Shown: positions 1 to 10,834, numbered from the stretch's first letter. The stretch: 64,000 nt of DNA from Elizabethkingia miricola (GCF_001675285.1 NZ_LSGQ01000003.1:496001-560000); one strand, 5' to 3'. Notes: a model not told the origin generated them from the sequence alone. Made by a program: numbers and translations.

Positions 1-178
1 TTTTTCTGCCCGGAATCCTTTCAGAAAAATATTTATTGTATTAATACTAGGTGAAAAGTCTTTTGTTGTGCGGTTTTATAAATGTTTGTATTGATTGGTA
101 ATGAAAAAAATAAAAAATATTTGTTTTTGATAATTTTTATTTAATTTTATAAAAAACTAAATCACAAAAATTAATTAG

Positions 179-1186
179 ATGAAAACCGCAAATTTTTCTT
201 TTGCATTATGCCTTTCTGTGGTTATAATGTTATTTATCAAATGTACAAGAAGCGAACAAGATCTGTCAGTAACCAAGGATGCCTCTGCGCAGAAATCCGG
301 AGTTACATTGTCAGCAGTTAATCTAAGCAATCTTATTGCTTACAAGAACAGTGATCACCAGATTTCGGCTGGTTATTACAGAACATGGAGAGACAGTGCT
401 ACAGCAAGTGGAAATCTCCCGAGTATGAGATGGCTGCCGGATAGTCTGGATATGGTAATGGTATTTCCGAATTATACACCTCCGGAAAATGCATATTGGA
501 ATACCTTGAAAACCAATTATGTTCCTTATCTACATAAACGGGGAACTAAAGTTATTATAACATTGGGAGACCTGAACAGTGCAACGACTACGGGTGGGCA
601 AGACTCTATAGGCTATTCTTCATGGGCTAAAAGTATTTATGATAAATGGGTAGGAGAGTATAACCTGGATGGAATCGATATTGATATAGAAAGTAGCCCG
701 AGTGGAGCAACACTGACTAAATTTGTTGCAGCAACCAAAGCATTGTCTAAATATTTTGGTCCTAAATCGGGTACAGGAAAAACATTTGTGTACGATACCA
801 ATCAGAATCCTACTAATTTCTTTATTCAGACGGCTCCCCGATACAACTATGTATTCCTTCAGGCATACGGAAGAAGTACAACTAATCTTACAACAGTTTC
901 CGGACTTTATGCACCATATATCAGTATGAAGCAGTTTTTACCAGGTTTCTCTTTCTATGAAGAAAATGGATATCCTGGAAATTACTGGAATGACGTAAGA
1001 TACCCTCAGAACGGAACCGGCCGTGCATATGATTATGCCCGTTGGCAGCCTGCAACAGGTAAGAAAGGTGGCGTATTTTCTTATGCTATAGAAAGAGATG
1101 CACCATTAACATCTTCTAATGACAACACGCTTCGTGCTCCTAACTTCAGAGTGACAAAGGATCTGATTAAAATTATGAATCCTTAA
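179..1186 (+). CDS. endoF2: Endoglycosidase F2 (GH18 endo-beta-N-acetylglucosaminidase)
   Basis: This secreted enzyme cleaves the chitobiose core of N-linked glycans, preferring biantennary complex types. The 335-residue product matches from memory the E. meningoseptica/miricola EndoF2 precursor, including a leader of about 45 residues before AVNLSNLIAY. The GH18 catalytic motif DGIDIDIE lies at residues 164-171, and E171 is the predicted proton donor. Three Asp-Ser sites (S73, S89, S143) coincide with the O-glycosylation sites described for this protein. The leader has a Cys at 22 after a hydrophobic stretch but is much longer than a simple signal peptide. endoF3 follows 118 nt downstream on the same strand. 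Identification is strong; the exact species is inferred. Confidence 0.96.
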   Translation: MKTANFSFALCLSVVIMLFIKCTRSEQDLSVTKDASAQKSGVTLSAVNLSNLIAYKNSDHQISAGYYRTWRDSATASGNLPSMRWLPDSLDMVMVFPNYTPPENAYWNTLKTNYVPYLHKRGTKVIITLGDLNSATTTGGQDSIGYSSWAKSIYDKWVGEYNLDGIDIDIESSPSGATLTKFVAATKALSKYFGPKSGTGKTFVYDTNQNPTNFFIQTAPRYNYVFLQAYGRSTTNLTTVSGLYAPYISMKQFLPGFSFYEENGYPGNYWNDVRYPQNGTGRAYDYARWQPATGKKGGVFSYAIERDAPLTSSNDNTLRAPNFRVTKDLIKIMNP

Positions 1187-1295
1187 TCAGTTTTATACCA
1201 ACCCCGGAACAATACTGATTTCAGAAATTTTTTGCATTGAATTATTTTCATTGCAGTGCAGGTTGGTTTCTATTGTAACACTAATTATTAAATAA

Positions 1296-2294
<999 letters not shown>

Positions 2295-2378
2295 TATTCA
2301 TAAATAAAACCAATGGTTAACCAAATAGGTTAACCTCTATGACCGATACAATAATTCGTGAGTTTGTTAATAGAGTAG

Positions 2379-2410
2379 GGCTTCAGAACTTCTGAAGCCT
2401 TGCTTTTTTA
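2379..2410 (+). terminator. Rho-independent terminator after endoF3
   Basis: A self-complementary stretch (GGCTTCAGAA / TTCTGAAGCC) is followed by a T-rich run ending at 2410. It lies 84 nt after the endoF3 stop codon. Confidence 0.8.
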
Positions 2411-2431
2411 TGATGATAAGAAGAGGAAAAT

Positions 2432-2466
2432 AAAAAAGCTGTCTCATTATAAAGACAGCTTTTTTA
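2432..2466. terminator. Bidirectional terminator between endoF3 and nuoN
   Basis: The arms AAAAAAGCTGTCT and AGACAGCTTTTTT pair around a short loop and carry A/T tracts on both sides. The hairpin can stop transcripts from endoF3 on the plus strand and from nuoN (ends 2486) on the minus strand. Confidence 0.85.
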
Positions 2467-2485
2467 TTAGATAAGAATGGATTGA

Positions 2486-3865
2486 TTATCCTCCAAACTG
2501 TATATTAAAAAGATCAGGATAAACTCCTAATACAATAATTGCAATTGTAATAACCACTGCCAGTATGTTGTAAGTAAGACTTACTTTTTCACTGGTTTTG
2601 AAAGTTGTTTCTTTAAAGAAGAACATTGCAATAATAGGTCTCAGGTAGTAAGCAATACTTAATGCAGAACCCAAGATTGCTACTAATACTAAGAATGCAG
2701 CACCATTCATTGCCTGGCTGAATAAACTGAATTTCCCAACGAAACCTGCCGTTAATGGAATACCCGCCATAGATAGTAATGAAACTGTAGCTACAATAGC
2801 CAGTAAAGGTTCCGTTTTAGCAAGACCTTTGAATGCATTGTAAGATACTTCTCTTTTTACTTTTTCTACCCAGATTAGTGTTAAGAAAGCACCAATAGTA
2901 GATAGAGAATATGCTAAAAGATAGAAAGCCATTTTCTCTAAAGAGTTTTCATTCATTCCGAAGAATATCAAACCGATATATCCGGCGTGAGAAACACTGG
3001 AGTAAGCAAGCATTCTCTTCATGTTTGTCTGAGCAAGCCCCATACAGTTAGCCAATAGTAATGTAATGATTACAAAGCTTCCCATAATGTTTAACCAGTT
3101 ACCATACGTTCCTGCAAAACCTATAACCATTAACTTGAATAGTGCACCGAAAGCTGAAATTTTAACTACAGTTGCCATAAAAGAAGTAATGATAGAAGGT
3201 GCTCCCTGATATACATCCGGGCTCCACATATGGAATGGTGCTAAAGAAGTTTTAAACGCCATTGCACAAAGCATAAGGATAAAACCTAAAATAAACATTG
3301 GGTTTTTTCCTGACTGAAGACTGAATTTATGAATCTCTGTAAGATCAAATGATCCAGTACTTCCGTAGATCATAGCAATACCGAAAAGTAAGAATCCGGT
3401 AGCAAATGCTCCTGTTAAGAAATACTTCATAGAAGCTTCAATAGAGCGAAGATCTGTCTTATTAGCTCCCGCCATTACATATAAAGGAATAGAAAGAATT
3501 TCAATTCCTAAGAATAATGTAACAAGGTTTTTGAATCCAAATAATGTAATACCTCCACATAATGATAAAAGCATTAATGCATATAATTCAGACTGGTGGC
3601 TTCTGTGGTTGTTGAATGCAAATCCTCCCAGGAAGAAGATAAGCAGTGTAACAACGATAGAAATCTGTGTTAATAGTCTTGCTGGTCCGTCATACAAGTA
3701 CATGTTGTCGTACTTCAGGAAAAAGCTACAGTCTGGCATATAGCTTACATAGAAAGCTATTAAAAGCCCTAAAATACCAATATATCTTGAGAATTTGCTT
3801 TGGTTGAATACCCCGGCAAAAAGCGATAATACTGCTGTTATAAAAATTATAATAAATACCGTCAT
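2486..3865 (-). CDS. nuoN: NADH-quinone oxidoreductase subunit N
   Basis: NuoN is an antiporter-like proton-pumping subunit of the complex I membrane arm. The 459-residue product is almost wholly hydrophobic, with about 14 predicted membrane segments. It keeps the conserved acidic residue in the segment LGIEILSIPLYV and the Lys/His-containing FKTSLAPFHMW segment typical of the Mrp-antiporter fold. It is the last gene of the operon, 11 nt after nuoM, and is followed by a bidirectional terminator. Its position and length fit the family well. Confidence 0.96.
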   Translation of the reverse strand: MTVFIIIFITAVLSLFAGVFNQSKFSRYIGILGLLIAFYVSYMPDCSFFLKYDNMYLYDGPARLLTQISIVVTLLIFFLGGFAFNNHRSHQSELYALMLLSLCGGITLFGFKNLVTLFLGIEILSIPLYVMAGANKTDLRSIEASMKYFLTGAFATGFLLFGIAMIYGSTGSFDLTEIHKFSLQSGKNPMFILGFILMLCAMAFKTSLAPFHMWSPDVYQGAPSIITSFMATVVKISAFGALFKLMVIGFAGTYGNWLNIMGSFVIITLLLANCMGLAQTNMKRMLAYSSVSHAGYIGLIFFGMNENSLEKMAFYLLAYSLSTIGAFLTLIWVEKVKREVSYNAFKGLAKTEPLLAIVATVSLLSMAGIPLTAGFVGKFSLFSQAMNGAAFLVLVAILGSALSIAYYLRPIIAMFFFKETTFKTSEKVSLTYNILAVVITIAIIVLGVYPDLFNIQFGG

Positions 3866-3876
3866 TTTCCTTTCAA

Positions 3877-5364
3877 TTAATTATTCATTGATTTGAAGAT
3901 AAACTCCAACGAACTATGTACCATCTCCAGAATACTATTTGGGAAGATCCCGAAAAGTATTACAAATACAACCAGCGAAGCCAGTACAGAGAATTCTACT
4001 CCTGAAACATCCTTCATGTTAGCAAGAAGAACTTCGTCTCCTTTACCAAACATTGCTTTTCCGTACATTCTAAGCATGTATACAGCACAAAGTATAACAG
4101 TAAGACCTGATATAATAACCGCTGTTGTATTATAATCTGAAATAGATTTTAATAAGATGAATTCACCGATGAAACCATTAGTTAACGGAACTGCCATAGA
4201 ACCGAATACAATGATCAGGAAAAGAACTGCAAACTTAGGTGCTACCTTAGCAAGTCCACCCATTTGTCTGATGTCTCTTGTTTTAAATCTTCTGTATAAA
4301 ATATCTGCACAGTAGAATAAACCAACGATATTAATACCGTGAGCGAAAGCTTGTATAACAGCACCTTCAGCACCTTCGGTAGTGAAGCGCCCATTTAGAG
4401 TAAGAATTGCAGAAGCAAAAATACCCGCTACAATTAGTCCAATGTGAGAAAGAGAAGAATAAGTGATGATTCTTTTGATATCGTTTTTAACGATAGCGAT
4501 TAATGCACCGTAAACGATACCTATAATAGCCAATGTTAATACAATCTGACCTGAAATTCCCATAATAGCTCCTGGTGCAATCGGAAGAAGATATCTTAAA
4601 ACTCCGAAGATTGCCATTTTCAGCATAATACCGGAAAGAAGCATTGTCCCTTCGGTAGGAGAGTAAGTATAAGTATCCGGCTGCCATGTATGGAACGGGA
4701 ATACTGGTAATTTTACAGCGAATGCTACAAAAATAAACCAGAAAACTATAGTCTGTTGGGTAACGTTAAGATCCGAGTTATACATATCCAGTAGTGCAAA
4801 AGATGCAGAGTGGTTATATACGTAGATAAGACCACCTAACATGAATAACGAACCGATAAATGTATACACGAAGAACTTAGTCGTGAAACGAAGCTTCTGA
4901 TCTTCCTGACCCCATAGTCCGCAAATGAACCAAATCGGGATAAGAGTTACTTCCCAGAAAGCATAGAACATTAAACCATCTAATGAAGTAAATACTCCGA
5001 TAAGACCGAACTGCATTAATAAGATCAGTCCGTAGAAAGTATTCTTATATTTTACAGTCTGACTAAAAGAAGACAGTATAATTAATGAGGTTAATATAGT
5101 GGTTAATAAAATAAACAGCATGGACAAACCATCAACGCCCAGGTGTAAAGAAGTCTTCAGGAATGAAGATTCCGGGGTATTGATTTGATACTGTAAGTTC
5201 TGGCTGTCTATAGTTTTTACAAAGTCTAGTCCTGAAAGCATATAGAATGACAAAGCCATTTCTAAAAATGCTAGTACTAAAGCTATGTACTTAGCGCTTG
5301 GACTTTTCCATGCAAAAACCAGAGCAGATCCAATAACTGGTATTAGTAATAGTGCTAATAACAT
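3877..5364 (-). CDS. nuoM: NADH-quinone oxidoreductase subunit M
   Basis: NuoM is the middle antiporter-like proton channel of the complex I membrane arm. The 495-residue product has about 14 membrane segments. Conserved marks are the glutamate in FYAFWEVTLIPIW and the segment KLPVFPFHTWQPDTY, which carries the functional Lys and His. It lies between nuoL and nuoN, with 1 and 11 nt spacers, so translation is probably coupled. No anomaly was seen. Confidence 0.97.
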   Translation of the reverse strand: MLLALLLIPVIGSALVFAWKSPSAKYIALVLAFLEMALSFYMLSGLDFVKTIDSQNLQYQINTPESSFLKTSLHLGVDGLSMLFILLTTILTSLIILSSFSQTVKYKNTFYGLILLMQFGLIGVFTSLDGLMFYAFWEVTLIPIWFICGLWGQEDQKLRFTTKFFVYTFIGSLFMLGGLIYVYNHSASFALLDMYNSDLNVTQQTIVFWFIFVAFAVKLPVFPFHTWQPDTYTYSPTEGTMLLSGIMLKMAIFGVLRYLLPIAPGAIMGISGQIVLTLAIIGIVYGALIAIVKNDIKRIITYSSLSHIGLIVAGIFASAILTLNGRFTTEGAEGAVIQAFAHGINIVGLFYCADILYRRFKTRDIRQMGGLAKVAPKFAVLFLIIVFGSMAVPLTNGFIGEFILLKSISDYNTTAVIISGLTVILCAVYMLRMYGKAMFGKGDEVLLANMKDVSGVEFSVLASLVVFVILFGIFPNSILEMVHSSLEFIFKSMNN

Positions 5365-5365
5365 C

Positions 5366-7264
5366 TTATGAATTCAATAAAAAGTTAACAATTAATATAA
5401 TCCCTACTGCCAATGACATAATCAGCACATAAGTTTCTACATTTCCATTCTGAAGGCGCTTGAAAGATTTTCCAGAATCTTCAGCTCCGTTTGCAACAAA
5501 GTTTACAATACGATCGAGTACAGCTTTATCAAACATTGATGCTGCTTTACCCATTCCTTCAATAGGCTTTACAATCATTGCATTATAAATCTCATCAATT
5601 TTTAACTTCTGAGCAGAAAGTCTTTCCCATCCAACATATTTGCTGTCTGGTAATGCCATTTTCTTTTTGTTTACATAAATATTTCTTACAATAAACCATA
5701 CAATAAAGAACATGGCAACAGTAATGGCTAATAAAATCCATTCTGTAGCTACGCTTACTTCCGGTAATTCGATCGGAGAGATGATTACTTTGTTCAGCCA
5801 GTGTGCCAGTTTCTGAGAATGGTCATGGGAAACAAAGTGCGGAAGGTTGAAGAAACCACCAACAACTGAAAGAATAGCCAGTACAATTAGCGGTAAAGTC
5901 ATATTCAGCGGACTTTCATGTAAATGATGTTCTTGTTCTTTTGATCCTCTGAACTCTCCAAAGAAAGTAAGGTATAAAAGACGGAACATATAGATCGCAG
6001 TCATGGCAGCACTTACAAAAGTAAAGAACCATACTACTGGGTTTTTAGCAAATGCAGTTACAAGGATTTCATCTTTAGAAATCATACCCGATAAGAAAGG
6101 GAAACCTGTAATAGCAAGGGTGCCGATAAGGAATGTCCAGTAGGTTACCGGAATTTTCTTTCTCAGTCCACCCATATGTCTCATATCCTGCTCTCCGCTC
6201 ATGGCATGGATTACAGAACCTGATCCTAAGAATAATAAAGCTTTGAAGAAAGCGTGTGTCATCAAGTGGAACATTGCTGTTGTATAAGATCCGGCACCTA
6301 AAGCGATGAACATAAAACCTAACTGAGATACAGTAGAGTATGCCAATACTTTTTTGATGTCGTTCTGTCTTAGCGCAATGAACGATGCAACTAAAGAAGT
6401 TGCTAAACCGATGTACATAATGAACTCCATTGTACTAGGCGCTAACGTATATAAGAAGTTAGAGCGTACAACCAAGTAGATACCAGCTGTAACCATCGTT
6501 GCAGCATGGATTAGTGCAGATACCGGTGTTGGACCTGCCATTGCATCCGGTAACCATGTGAATAAAGGAATCTGTGCAGATTTACCCATTGCCCCAATGA
6601 ACAGAGATACAGTGATAAAAAGAATAATACCACCATTGTATTCAAACTTAGAAGCATTCTGAGCAACTGTCAGATAATCGATTGCGTTAAGCTGGTAAGC
6701 GATAGCGAAGATACCGATTAGTAAACCAAGGTCACCAATACGGTTCATAATGAAAGCCTTTCTTGCAGCTTTTCCATATTCTACGTTATCATACCAGAAA
6801 CCGATTAGTAAGTAAGAACAAACTCCAACACCTTCCCATCCTATGAAAAGGATTAGGTAGTTACTTCCCATTACTAATAAAAGCATGGAGAAGATAAACA
6901 GGTTAAGGTAAGTAAAGAATTTGTAGAAACCTGCATCATGGCTCATATAGCCGATAGAGTACAGGTGTATTAAAGAACCAATTCCGGTGATGATTAATAC
7001 CATCATCAGTGACAACTGGTCTATTTGTAATGAAAAATTAATTGGAACTCCGTCAATCTGAAACCACTTGAACAAACGTACAATAGTAACAGAAGAGTCC
7101 GCAGTGTAATCGGAGAAAATTGAAGCAGCAAGAACGAACGAAACAAAAACAACAAGAGTTGCTAGTCCACCCACTACTACTTTAGGCAAATGCTTTCCGA
7201 ATAAGCCGTTAATCAGAAATCCTATTAACGGTAAAATAAGTATAGCTATAATCAAATTATCCAT
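5366..7264 (-). CDS. nuoL: NADH-quinone oxidoreductase subunit L
   Basis: NuoL is the distal proton-pumping subunit. It carries the antiporter fold (about residues 1-490) and a C-terminal extension that in the family forms the long lateral helix along the membrane arm. Signature segments are LFIGWEGVGVCSYLLIGFWY and IPLFTWLPDAMAGPTPVSAL. I chose the ATG at 7264 (protein start MDNLIIA) over a TTG at 7270, which leaves 6 nt after the nuoK stop. The product is 632 residues, normal for the family. Confidence 0.96.
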   Translation of the reverse strand: MDNLIIAILILPLIGFLINGLFGKHLPKVVVGGLATLVVFVSFVLAASIFSDYTADSSVTIVRLFKWFQIDGVPINFSLQIDQLSLMMVLIITGIGSLIHLYSIGYMSHDAGFYKFFTYLNLFIFSMLLLVMGSNYLILFIGWEGVGVCSYLLIGFWYDNVEYGKAARKAFIMNRIGDLGLLIGIFAIAYQLNAIDYLTVAQNASKFEYNGGIILFITVSLFIGAMGKSAQIPLFTWLPDAMAGPTPVSALIHAATMVTAGIYLVVRSNFLYTLAPSTMEFIMYIGLATSLVASFIALRQNDIKKVLAYSTVSQLGFMFIALGAGSYTTAMFHLMTHAFFKALLFLGSGSVIHAMSGEQDMRHMGGLRKKIPVTYWTFLIGTLAITGFPFLSGMISKDEILVTAFAKNPVVWFFTFVSAAMTAIYMFRLLYLTFFGEFRGSKEQEHHLHESPLNMTLPLIVLAILSVVGGFFNLPHFVSHDHSQKLAHWLNKVIISPIELPEVSVATEWILLAITVAMFFIVWFIVRNIYVNKKKMALPDSKYVGWERLSAQKLKIDEIYNAMIVKPIEGMGKAASMFDKAVLDRIVNFVANGAEDSGKSFKRLQNGNVETYVLIMSLAVGIILIVNFLLNS

Positions 7265-7270
7265 CAGCAA

Positions 7271-7603
7271 TTATCCTTTTAATTTGTTAAATACACTTAC
7301 ATCCACAGAACGGGTGTTTCTGTACATCATTGTTAAGATTGCCAATCCTACAGCAACTTCGGCTGCAGCAACCACCATGATGAAGAATACCAGTACCTGA
7401 GCATGCCCATCTCCTTTGTATGCTGAAAAAGCAGCTAACAGTAGGTTTACAGAGTTCAGCATTAGCTCAACACATCCAAGAATAATAATCGCATTTTTAC
7501 GGATTAATACTCCTAAAACACCTAAACTGAACAACAGACTGCATAGAATAATATAATGTTCTATCGGAACAGCCTGTAACATCGAATTAGTTACTTCTCC
7601 CAT
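7271..7603 (-). CDS. nuoK: NADH-quinone oxidoreductase subunit K
   Basis: This small three-helix membrane subunit of complex I has 110 residues. It carries the two conserved membrane glutamates of the family, in GCVELMLNSVNLL and AAAEVAVGLAIL, which belong to the proton path next to NuoJ and NuoN. The nuoJ stop lies 1 nt upstream and nuoL starts 6 nt after its own stop. Length and motifs are standard. Confidence 0.97.
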   Translation of the reverse strand: MGEVTNSMLQAVPIEHYIILCSLLFSLGVLGVLIRKNAIIILGCVELMLNSVNLLLAAFSAYKGDGHAQVLVFFIMVVAAAEVAVGLAILTMMYRNTRSVDVSVFNKLKG

Positions 7604-7604
7604 T

Positions 7605-8099
7605 TTATATATCTTTTTTACCGATTAATACTGCACTGATAATTGCGGTAAGAATTAATACACTCGCAAGCTCAAATGGCAATACATACTCGTTAAACAA
7701 TAATTTCCCTAGGTTTTTGGTAAGACCTACACCATTGTCGGAAACAGCTACTTTAGCAGTTCCCTGGATGCCTCTGTAGGCTCCTAATAATCCTGTTAAT
7801 AATATTCCTGCGGAAATAATCCCGATGAATTTCATATAGTTTTTCTTGCTGGATTCGTCTTTTGCGTTCAGATTCAGCATCATCAGAATGTATAAGAAAA
7901 GCACCATGATAGCACCTGCATATACAATGATCTGTACGATTCCTAAAAACTGAGCATTCAGCAAAATGTACATTCCTGCAATAGAGAAGAATGTAATAAC
8001 AAGAGATAAGATGCTATATAACGGATTTCTTGCAAAAACCATATAAACAGCGCTGGCTAACGCTAACAGTGCTACAAAATAAAAAATATACTGCTCCAT
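7605..8099 (-). CDS. nuoJ: NADH-quinone oxidoreductase subunit J
   Basis: NuoJ is the five-helix membrane subunit that links the quinone site to the antiporter subunits. The 164-residue product has the typical AIMVLFLYILMML segment in its third helix. Its ATG overlaps the nuoI stop codon by one base (TAATG arrangement), so translation coupling is likely. Confidence 0.96.
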   Translation of the reverse strand: MEQYIFYFVALLALASAVYMVFARNPLYSILSLVITFFSIAGMYILLNAQFLGIVQIIVYAGAIMVLFLYILMMLNLNAKDESSKKNYMKFIGIISAGILLTGLLGAYRGIQGTAKVAVSDNGVGLTKNLGKLLFNEYVLPFELASVLILTAIISAVLIGKKDI

Positions 8100-8638
8100 T
8101 ATTCCGGTTGGTTATAAGATTTCTTTTGACGATCAGAGATATCGATACGGTTGTTCATATCTTCTACCAGTTTGTCCTTTCCATATACAAAAGAACCTCT
8201 GTTAGTTTCTACATCTACCAATCTGTCTGTTAAATAAATTGCTGATTTTGGACATGCATCTTCACACAACCCACAGAAAATACATCTCAGCATATTGATT
8301 TCGTATACTGAAGCATATTTTTCCTCGCGGTATAGATGCTTTTCCTCTTTTGTTCTTTCTGCAGCAGTCATTGTAATGGCTTCTGCAGGGCAAGCTACAG
8401 CACAAAGACCGCAGGCCGTACAACGTTCTCTACCTTCATCGTCTCTTTTCAGGACATGCTGACCACGCCATACTTTTGCAAAAATCCTTCTTTCCTCAGG
8501 ATAGCTGAAAGTATTATTTTTCTGGAAAGCGTGCTTCAGCGTAATCCCCATACCTTTGAAAATGGCAGGCAGATAACTTCTTTCGGCTAAAGTCATCTCT
8601 TTATTGGAGACTACTTTTGATCTGTTCGTTAGTTTCAT
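8099..8638 (-). CDS. nuoI: NADH-quinone oxidoreductase subunit I (2x[4Fe-4S])
   Basis: NuoI is the peripheral-arm ferredoxin-like subunit carrying clusters N6a and N6b. The 179-residue product has two CxxCxxCxxxCP motifs, at C73/C76/C79/C83 and C119/C122/C125/C129. These pass electrons from NuoG toward the N2 cluster in NuoB. An unusually long spacer (121 nt) separates it from nuoH upstream, whereas it overlaps nuoJ downstream. Confidence 0.97.
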   Translation of the reverse strand: MKLTNRSKVVSNKEMTLAERSYLPAIFKGMGITLKHAFQKNNTFSYPEERRIFAKVWRGQHVLKRDDEGRERCTACGLCAVACPAEAITMTAAERTKEEKHLYREEKYASVYEINMLRCIFCGLCEDACPKSAIYLTDRLVDVETNRGSFVYGKDKLVEDMNNRIDISDRQKKSYNQPE

Positions 8639-8759
8639 CTTATTGTAATTATCAGATGTCGGAGGTTAGTTTTCAGAGTTCAGAGCTTAGCCTTCTTTCT
8701 TCCAATTTGTCTCCTTCACCACTAATTCAAAATTTAATAATTCAAAATCCAAAATTGTT

Positions 8760-9791
8760 TTATACAAACAATAATATTGCACCAGTTACCAATAAGTTAA
8801 TTAGCGCTAACGGGATGAAAGATTTCCATCCTAAGTGCATTAACTGGTCGTAACGGAATCTTGGTAAAGTCCATCTTATCCACATAAAAATGAATACGAA
8901 TAAGAAAGCTTTTGCTAAGAAGGCTACGATACTGATAATTCCGGCAGCATTTTCTCCCCAGTTTTCACCAACCCACTGAATTCCCGGATAGTTGTAACCA
9001 CCAAAGAAAAGGGTAGTGATAAGTGCTGAAGAAATAAACATATTAACATATTCCGCAAAAAGGAATAATCCAAATTTCATAGAAGAGTACTCCGTGTGGA
9101 ATCCGTTTACAAGTTCAGATTCACATTCTGCTAAGTCAAAAGGTGCACGGTTACATTCTGCAAGAGAGCAAACAAAGAAAATAATGAATGCTACAGGCTG
9201 AAGAACGATATTCCACTTCATACCACCCCATCCGGCTTGGTTTTCTGTAATAACACGAAGATCCAGAGATCCGTTCATTAATACAATAGAAAGAAGTGAA
9301 AGACCCATTGCCAATTCGTAAGAAATCATCTGTGAAGATGCTCTTACTGCAGAGATCAATGAAAACTTGTTATTGGAAGCCCATCCACCAATCATAATTG
9401 CATAAACACTGGTAGAAGCCATACCGATAAGGAAAAGAACTCCAACATCGATATTTGCTACCTGTACAGGTAAAGATTCACCACCAATGTTTAATGATTT
9501 CCCCCAAGGGATAACAGCTCCTGTAATCAGGGATATAAACATCAGAAGACCTGGTGCCAGGATGAATAAAAATTTCTCGGCATTTTTAGGCATAAACTCT
9601 TCCTTGAAGAAAAGCTTACCACCATCTGCCAATGGCTGCAAAAGACCAAATGGTCCTGCACGGTTAGGCCCGATTCTGTCCTGCATAATAGCAGCAACTT
9701 TACGCTCTGCCCATGTTGAGTAAGCAGCAACTGCGATGCATAACACAAACAGAATAACGATAAGTATTGTTGTAAAAAGAATATTTGTCAT
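8760..9791 (-). CDS. nuoH: NADH-quinone oxidoreductase subunit H
   Basis: NuoH is the membrane subunit that forms much of the quinone-binding chamber. The 343-residue product has about eight membrane helices. Family marks include AERKVAAIMQDRIGPNRAGP near the N-terminus and CNRAPFDLAECESELVNGFH in the central loop, both facing the quinone site. It starts 3 nt after nuoG ends. Confidence 0.97.
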   Translation of the reverse strand: MTNILFTTILIVILFVLCIAVAAYSTWAERKVAAIMQDRIGPNRAGPFGLLQPLADGGKLFFKEEFMPKNAEKFLFILAPGLLMFISLITGAVIPWGKSLNIGGESLPVQVANIDVGVLFLIGMASTSVYAIMIGGWASNNKFSLISAVRASSQMISYELAMGLSLLSIVLMNGSLDLRVITENQAGWGGMKWNIVLQPVAFIIFFVCSLAECNRAPFDLAECESELVNGFHTEYSSMKFGLFLFAEYVNMFISSALITTLFFGGYNYPGIQWVGENWGENAAGIISIVAFLAKAFLFVFIFMWIRWTLPRFRYDQLMHLGWKSFIPLALINLLVTGAILLFV

Positions 9792-9794
9792 GGT

Positions 9795-10793
9795 CTATTT
9801 TTCGTGTTTGCTATCTATTTCTATTACGGTCTCAGAATCAATGCGCTTATATGAATTTTGCAGTGTTCCGTACTTGTTTGTTGAAATTACAGAATGACGG
9901 TCGATATGTCTAGGTCCTTCTATAGTCCAGTCCTTCGTATCTTTTCTTTCGAAACGACAGTCGTTACAGATAAATTCTTCTACTTCTCCGTAGATATCTT
10001 TTCTTGCTGTAACACGAAGAATTTCGTCTCCTTTCATCCAAAGAACAGCTTTTCCGCTACATTTCTCACACTTACAAGTTGCATTTACCGGTTTGGTGTA
10101 CCATACACGGCTTGCAAAACGGAATGTTCTGTCTGTTAATGCTCCTACAGGACATACATCGATAACGTTTCCGATAAAATCATTGTCCAAAGCTTTGTTC
10201 AGGTAAGTAGAGATCTCAGCATGGTCTCCTCTGAACAGGATTCCGTGTTCTCTTTCCGGAGTTAACTGATCTGCTAACAGAACACAACGTGCACAAAGGA
10301 TGCAACGGTTCATATTCAGCTTTATATATGGGCCGATATCGTCGGCATCAAACGTTCTTCTTTCGAACTCAGTACGAGTTTCCTGAAGACCATTTTCGTA
10401 ACTTAAATCCTGTAAATGACATTCTCCTGCCTGATCACAGATAGGGCAGTCTAATGGGTGATTTACCAATAAAAATTCGGTTACAGCATGTCTTGCTTCC
10501 TGTGTTTTAGGAGATTCAAGATTCTTAACTTCCATACCATCCATTACAGTTGTACGGCAGCTTGCTACCAGCTTAGGCATCGGTCTTGGATCTGCTTCAG
10601 AACCTTTAGATACCTCTACAAGACAAGTTCTGCAACGTCCACCACTCTTTTCCAGTTTGCTGTAATAGCACATTGCTGGCGGGACAGACTTTCCTCCGAT
10701 TTGTCTGGCTGCTTCCAAAATAGTAGTGCCCGGAGCAACCTCAGTTGTTTGTCCGTCGATGGTTATTTTGAATTTTTTTATTTCTTCGCTCAT
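9795..10793 (-). CDS. nuoG: NADH-quinone oxidoreductase subunit G, short form
   Basis: This is the iron-sulfur part of NuoG. At 332 residues it is far shorter than the roughly 900-residue E. coli protein and lacks the molybdopterin-oxidoreductase fold. A [2Fe-2S] ferredoxin domain uses C42, C54, C57 and C79. The N5-type motif is H112/C116/C119/C125, and the N4-type cluster uses C164/C167/C170/C214. A further cysteine group (C240, C242, C245, C276, C279) could hold an N7-like cluster or zinc. The open reading frame ends cleanly, and nuoH follows after 3 nt, so this looks like a natural short form and not a truncation. Confidence 0.94.
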   Translation of the reverse strand: MSEEIKKFKITIDGQTTEVAPGTTILEAARQIGGKSVPPAMCYYSKLEKSGGRCRTCLVEVSKGSEADPRPMPKLVASCRTTVMDGMEVKNLESPKTQEARHAVTEFLLVNHPLDCPICDQAGECHLQDLSYENGLQETRTEFERRTFDADDIGPYIKLNMNRCILCARCVLLADQLTPEREHGILFRGDHAEISTYLNKALDNDFIGNVIDVCPVGALTDRTFRFASRVWYTKPVNATCKCEKCSGKAVLWMKGDEILRVTARKDIYGEVEEFICNDCRFERKDTKDWTIEGPRHIDRHSVISTNKYGTLQNSYKRIDSETVIEIDSKHEK

Positions 10794-10834
10794 ATTATAT
10801 GCTTTAAGCTATATGCATGAAGCAATAGGCTTTG

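Noticed and set aside
91-123. Promoter for endoF2 (TTG at 91 with AATATTTG at 116-123)
   Set aside because: The -7 box has a mismatch at its first base and the spacer of 22 nt is long, so I do not list it as a feature.
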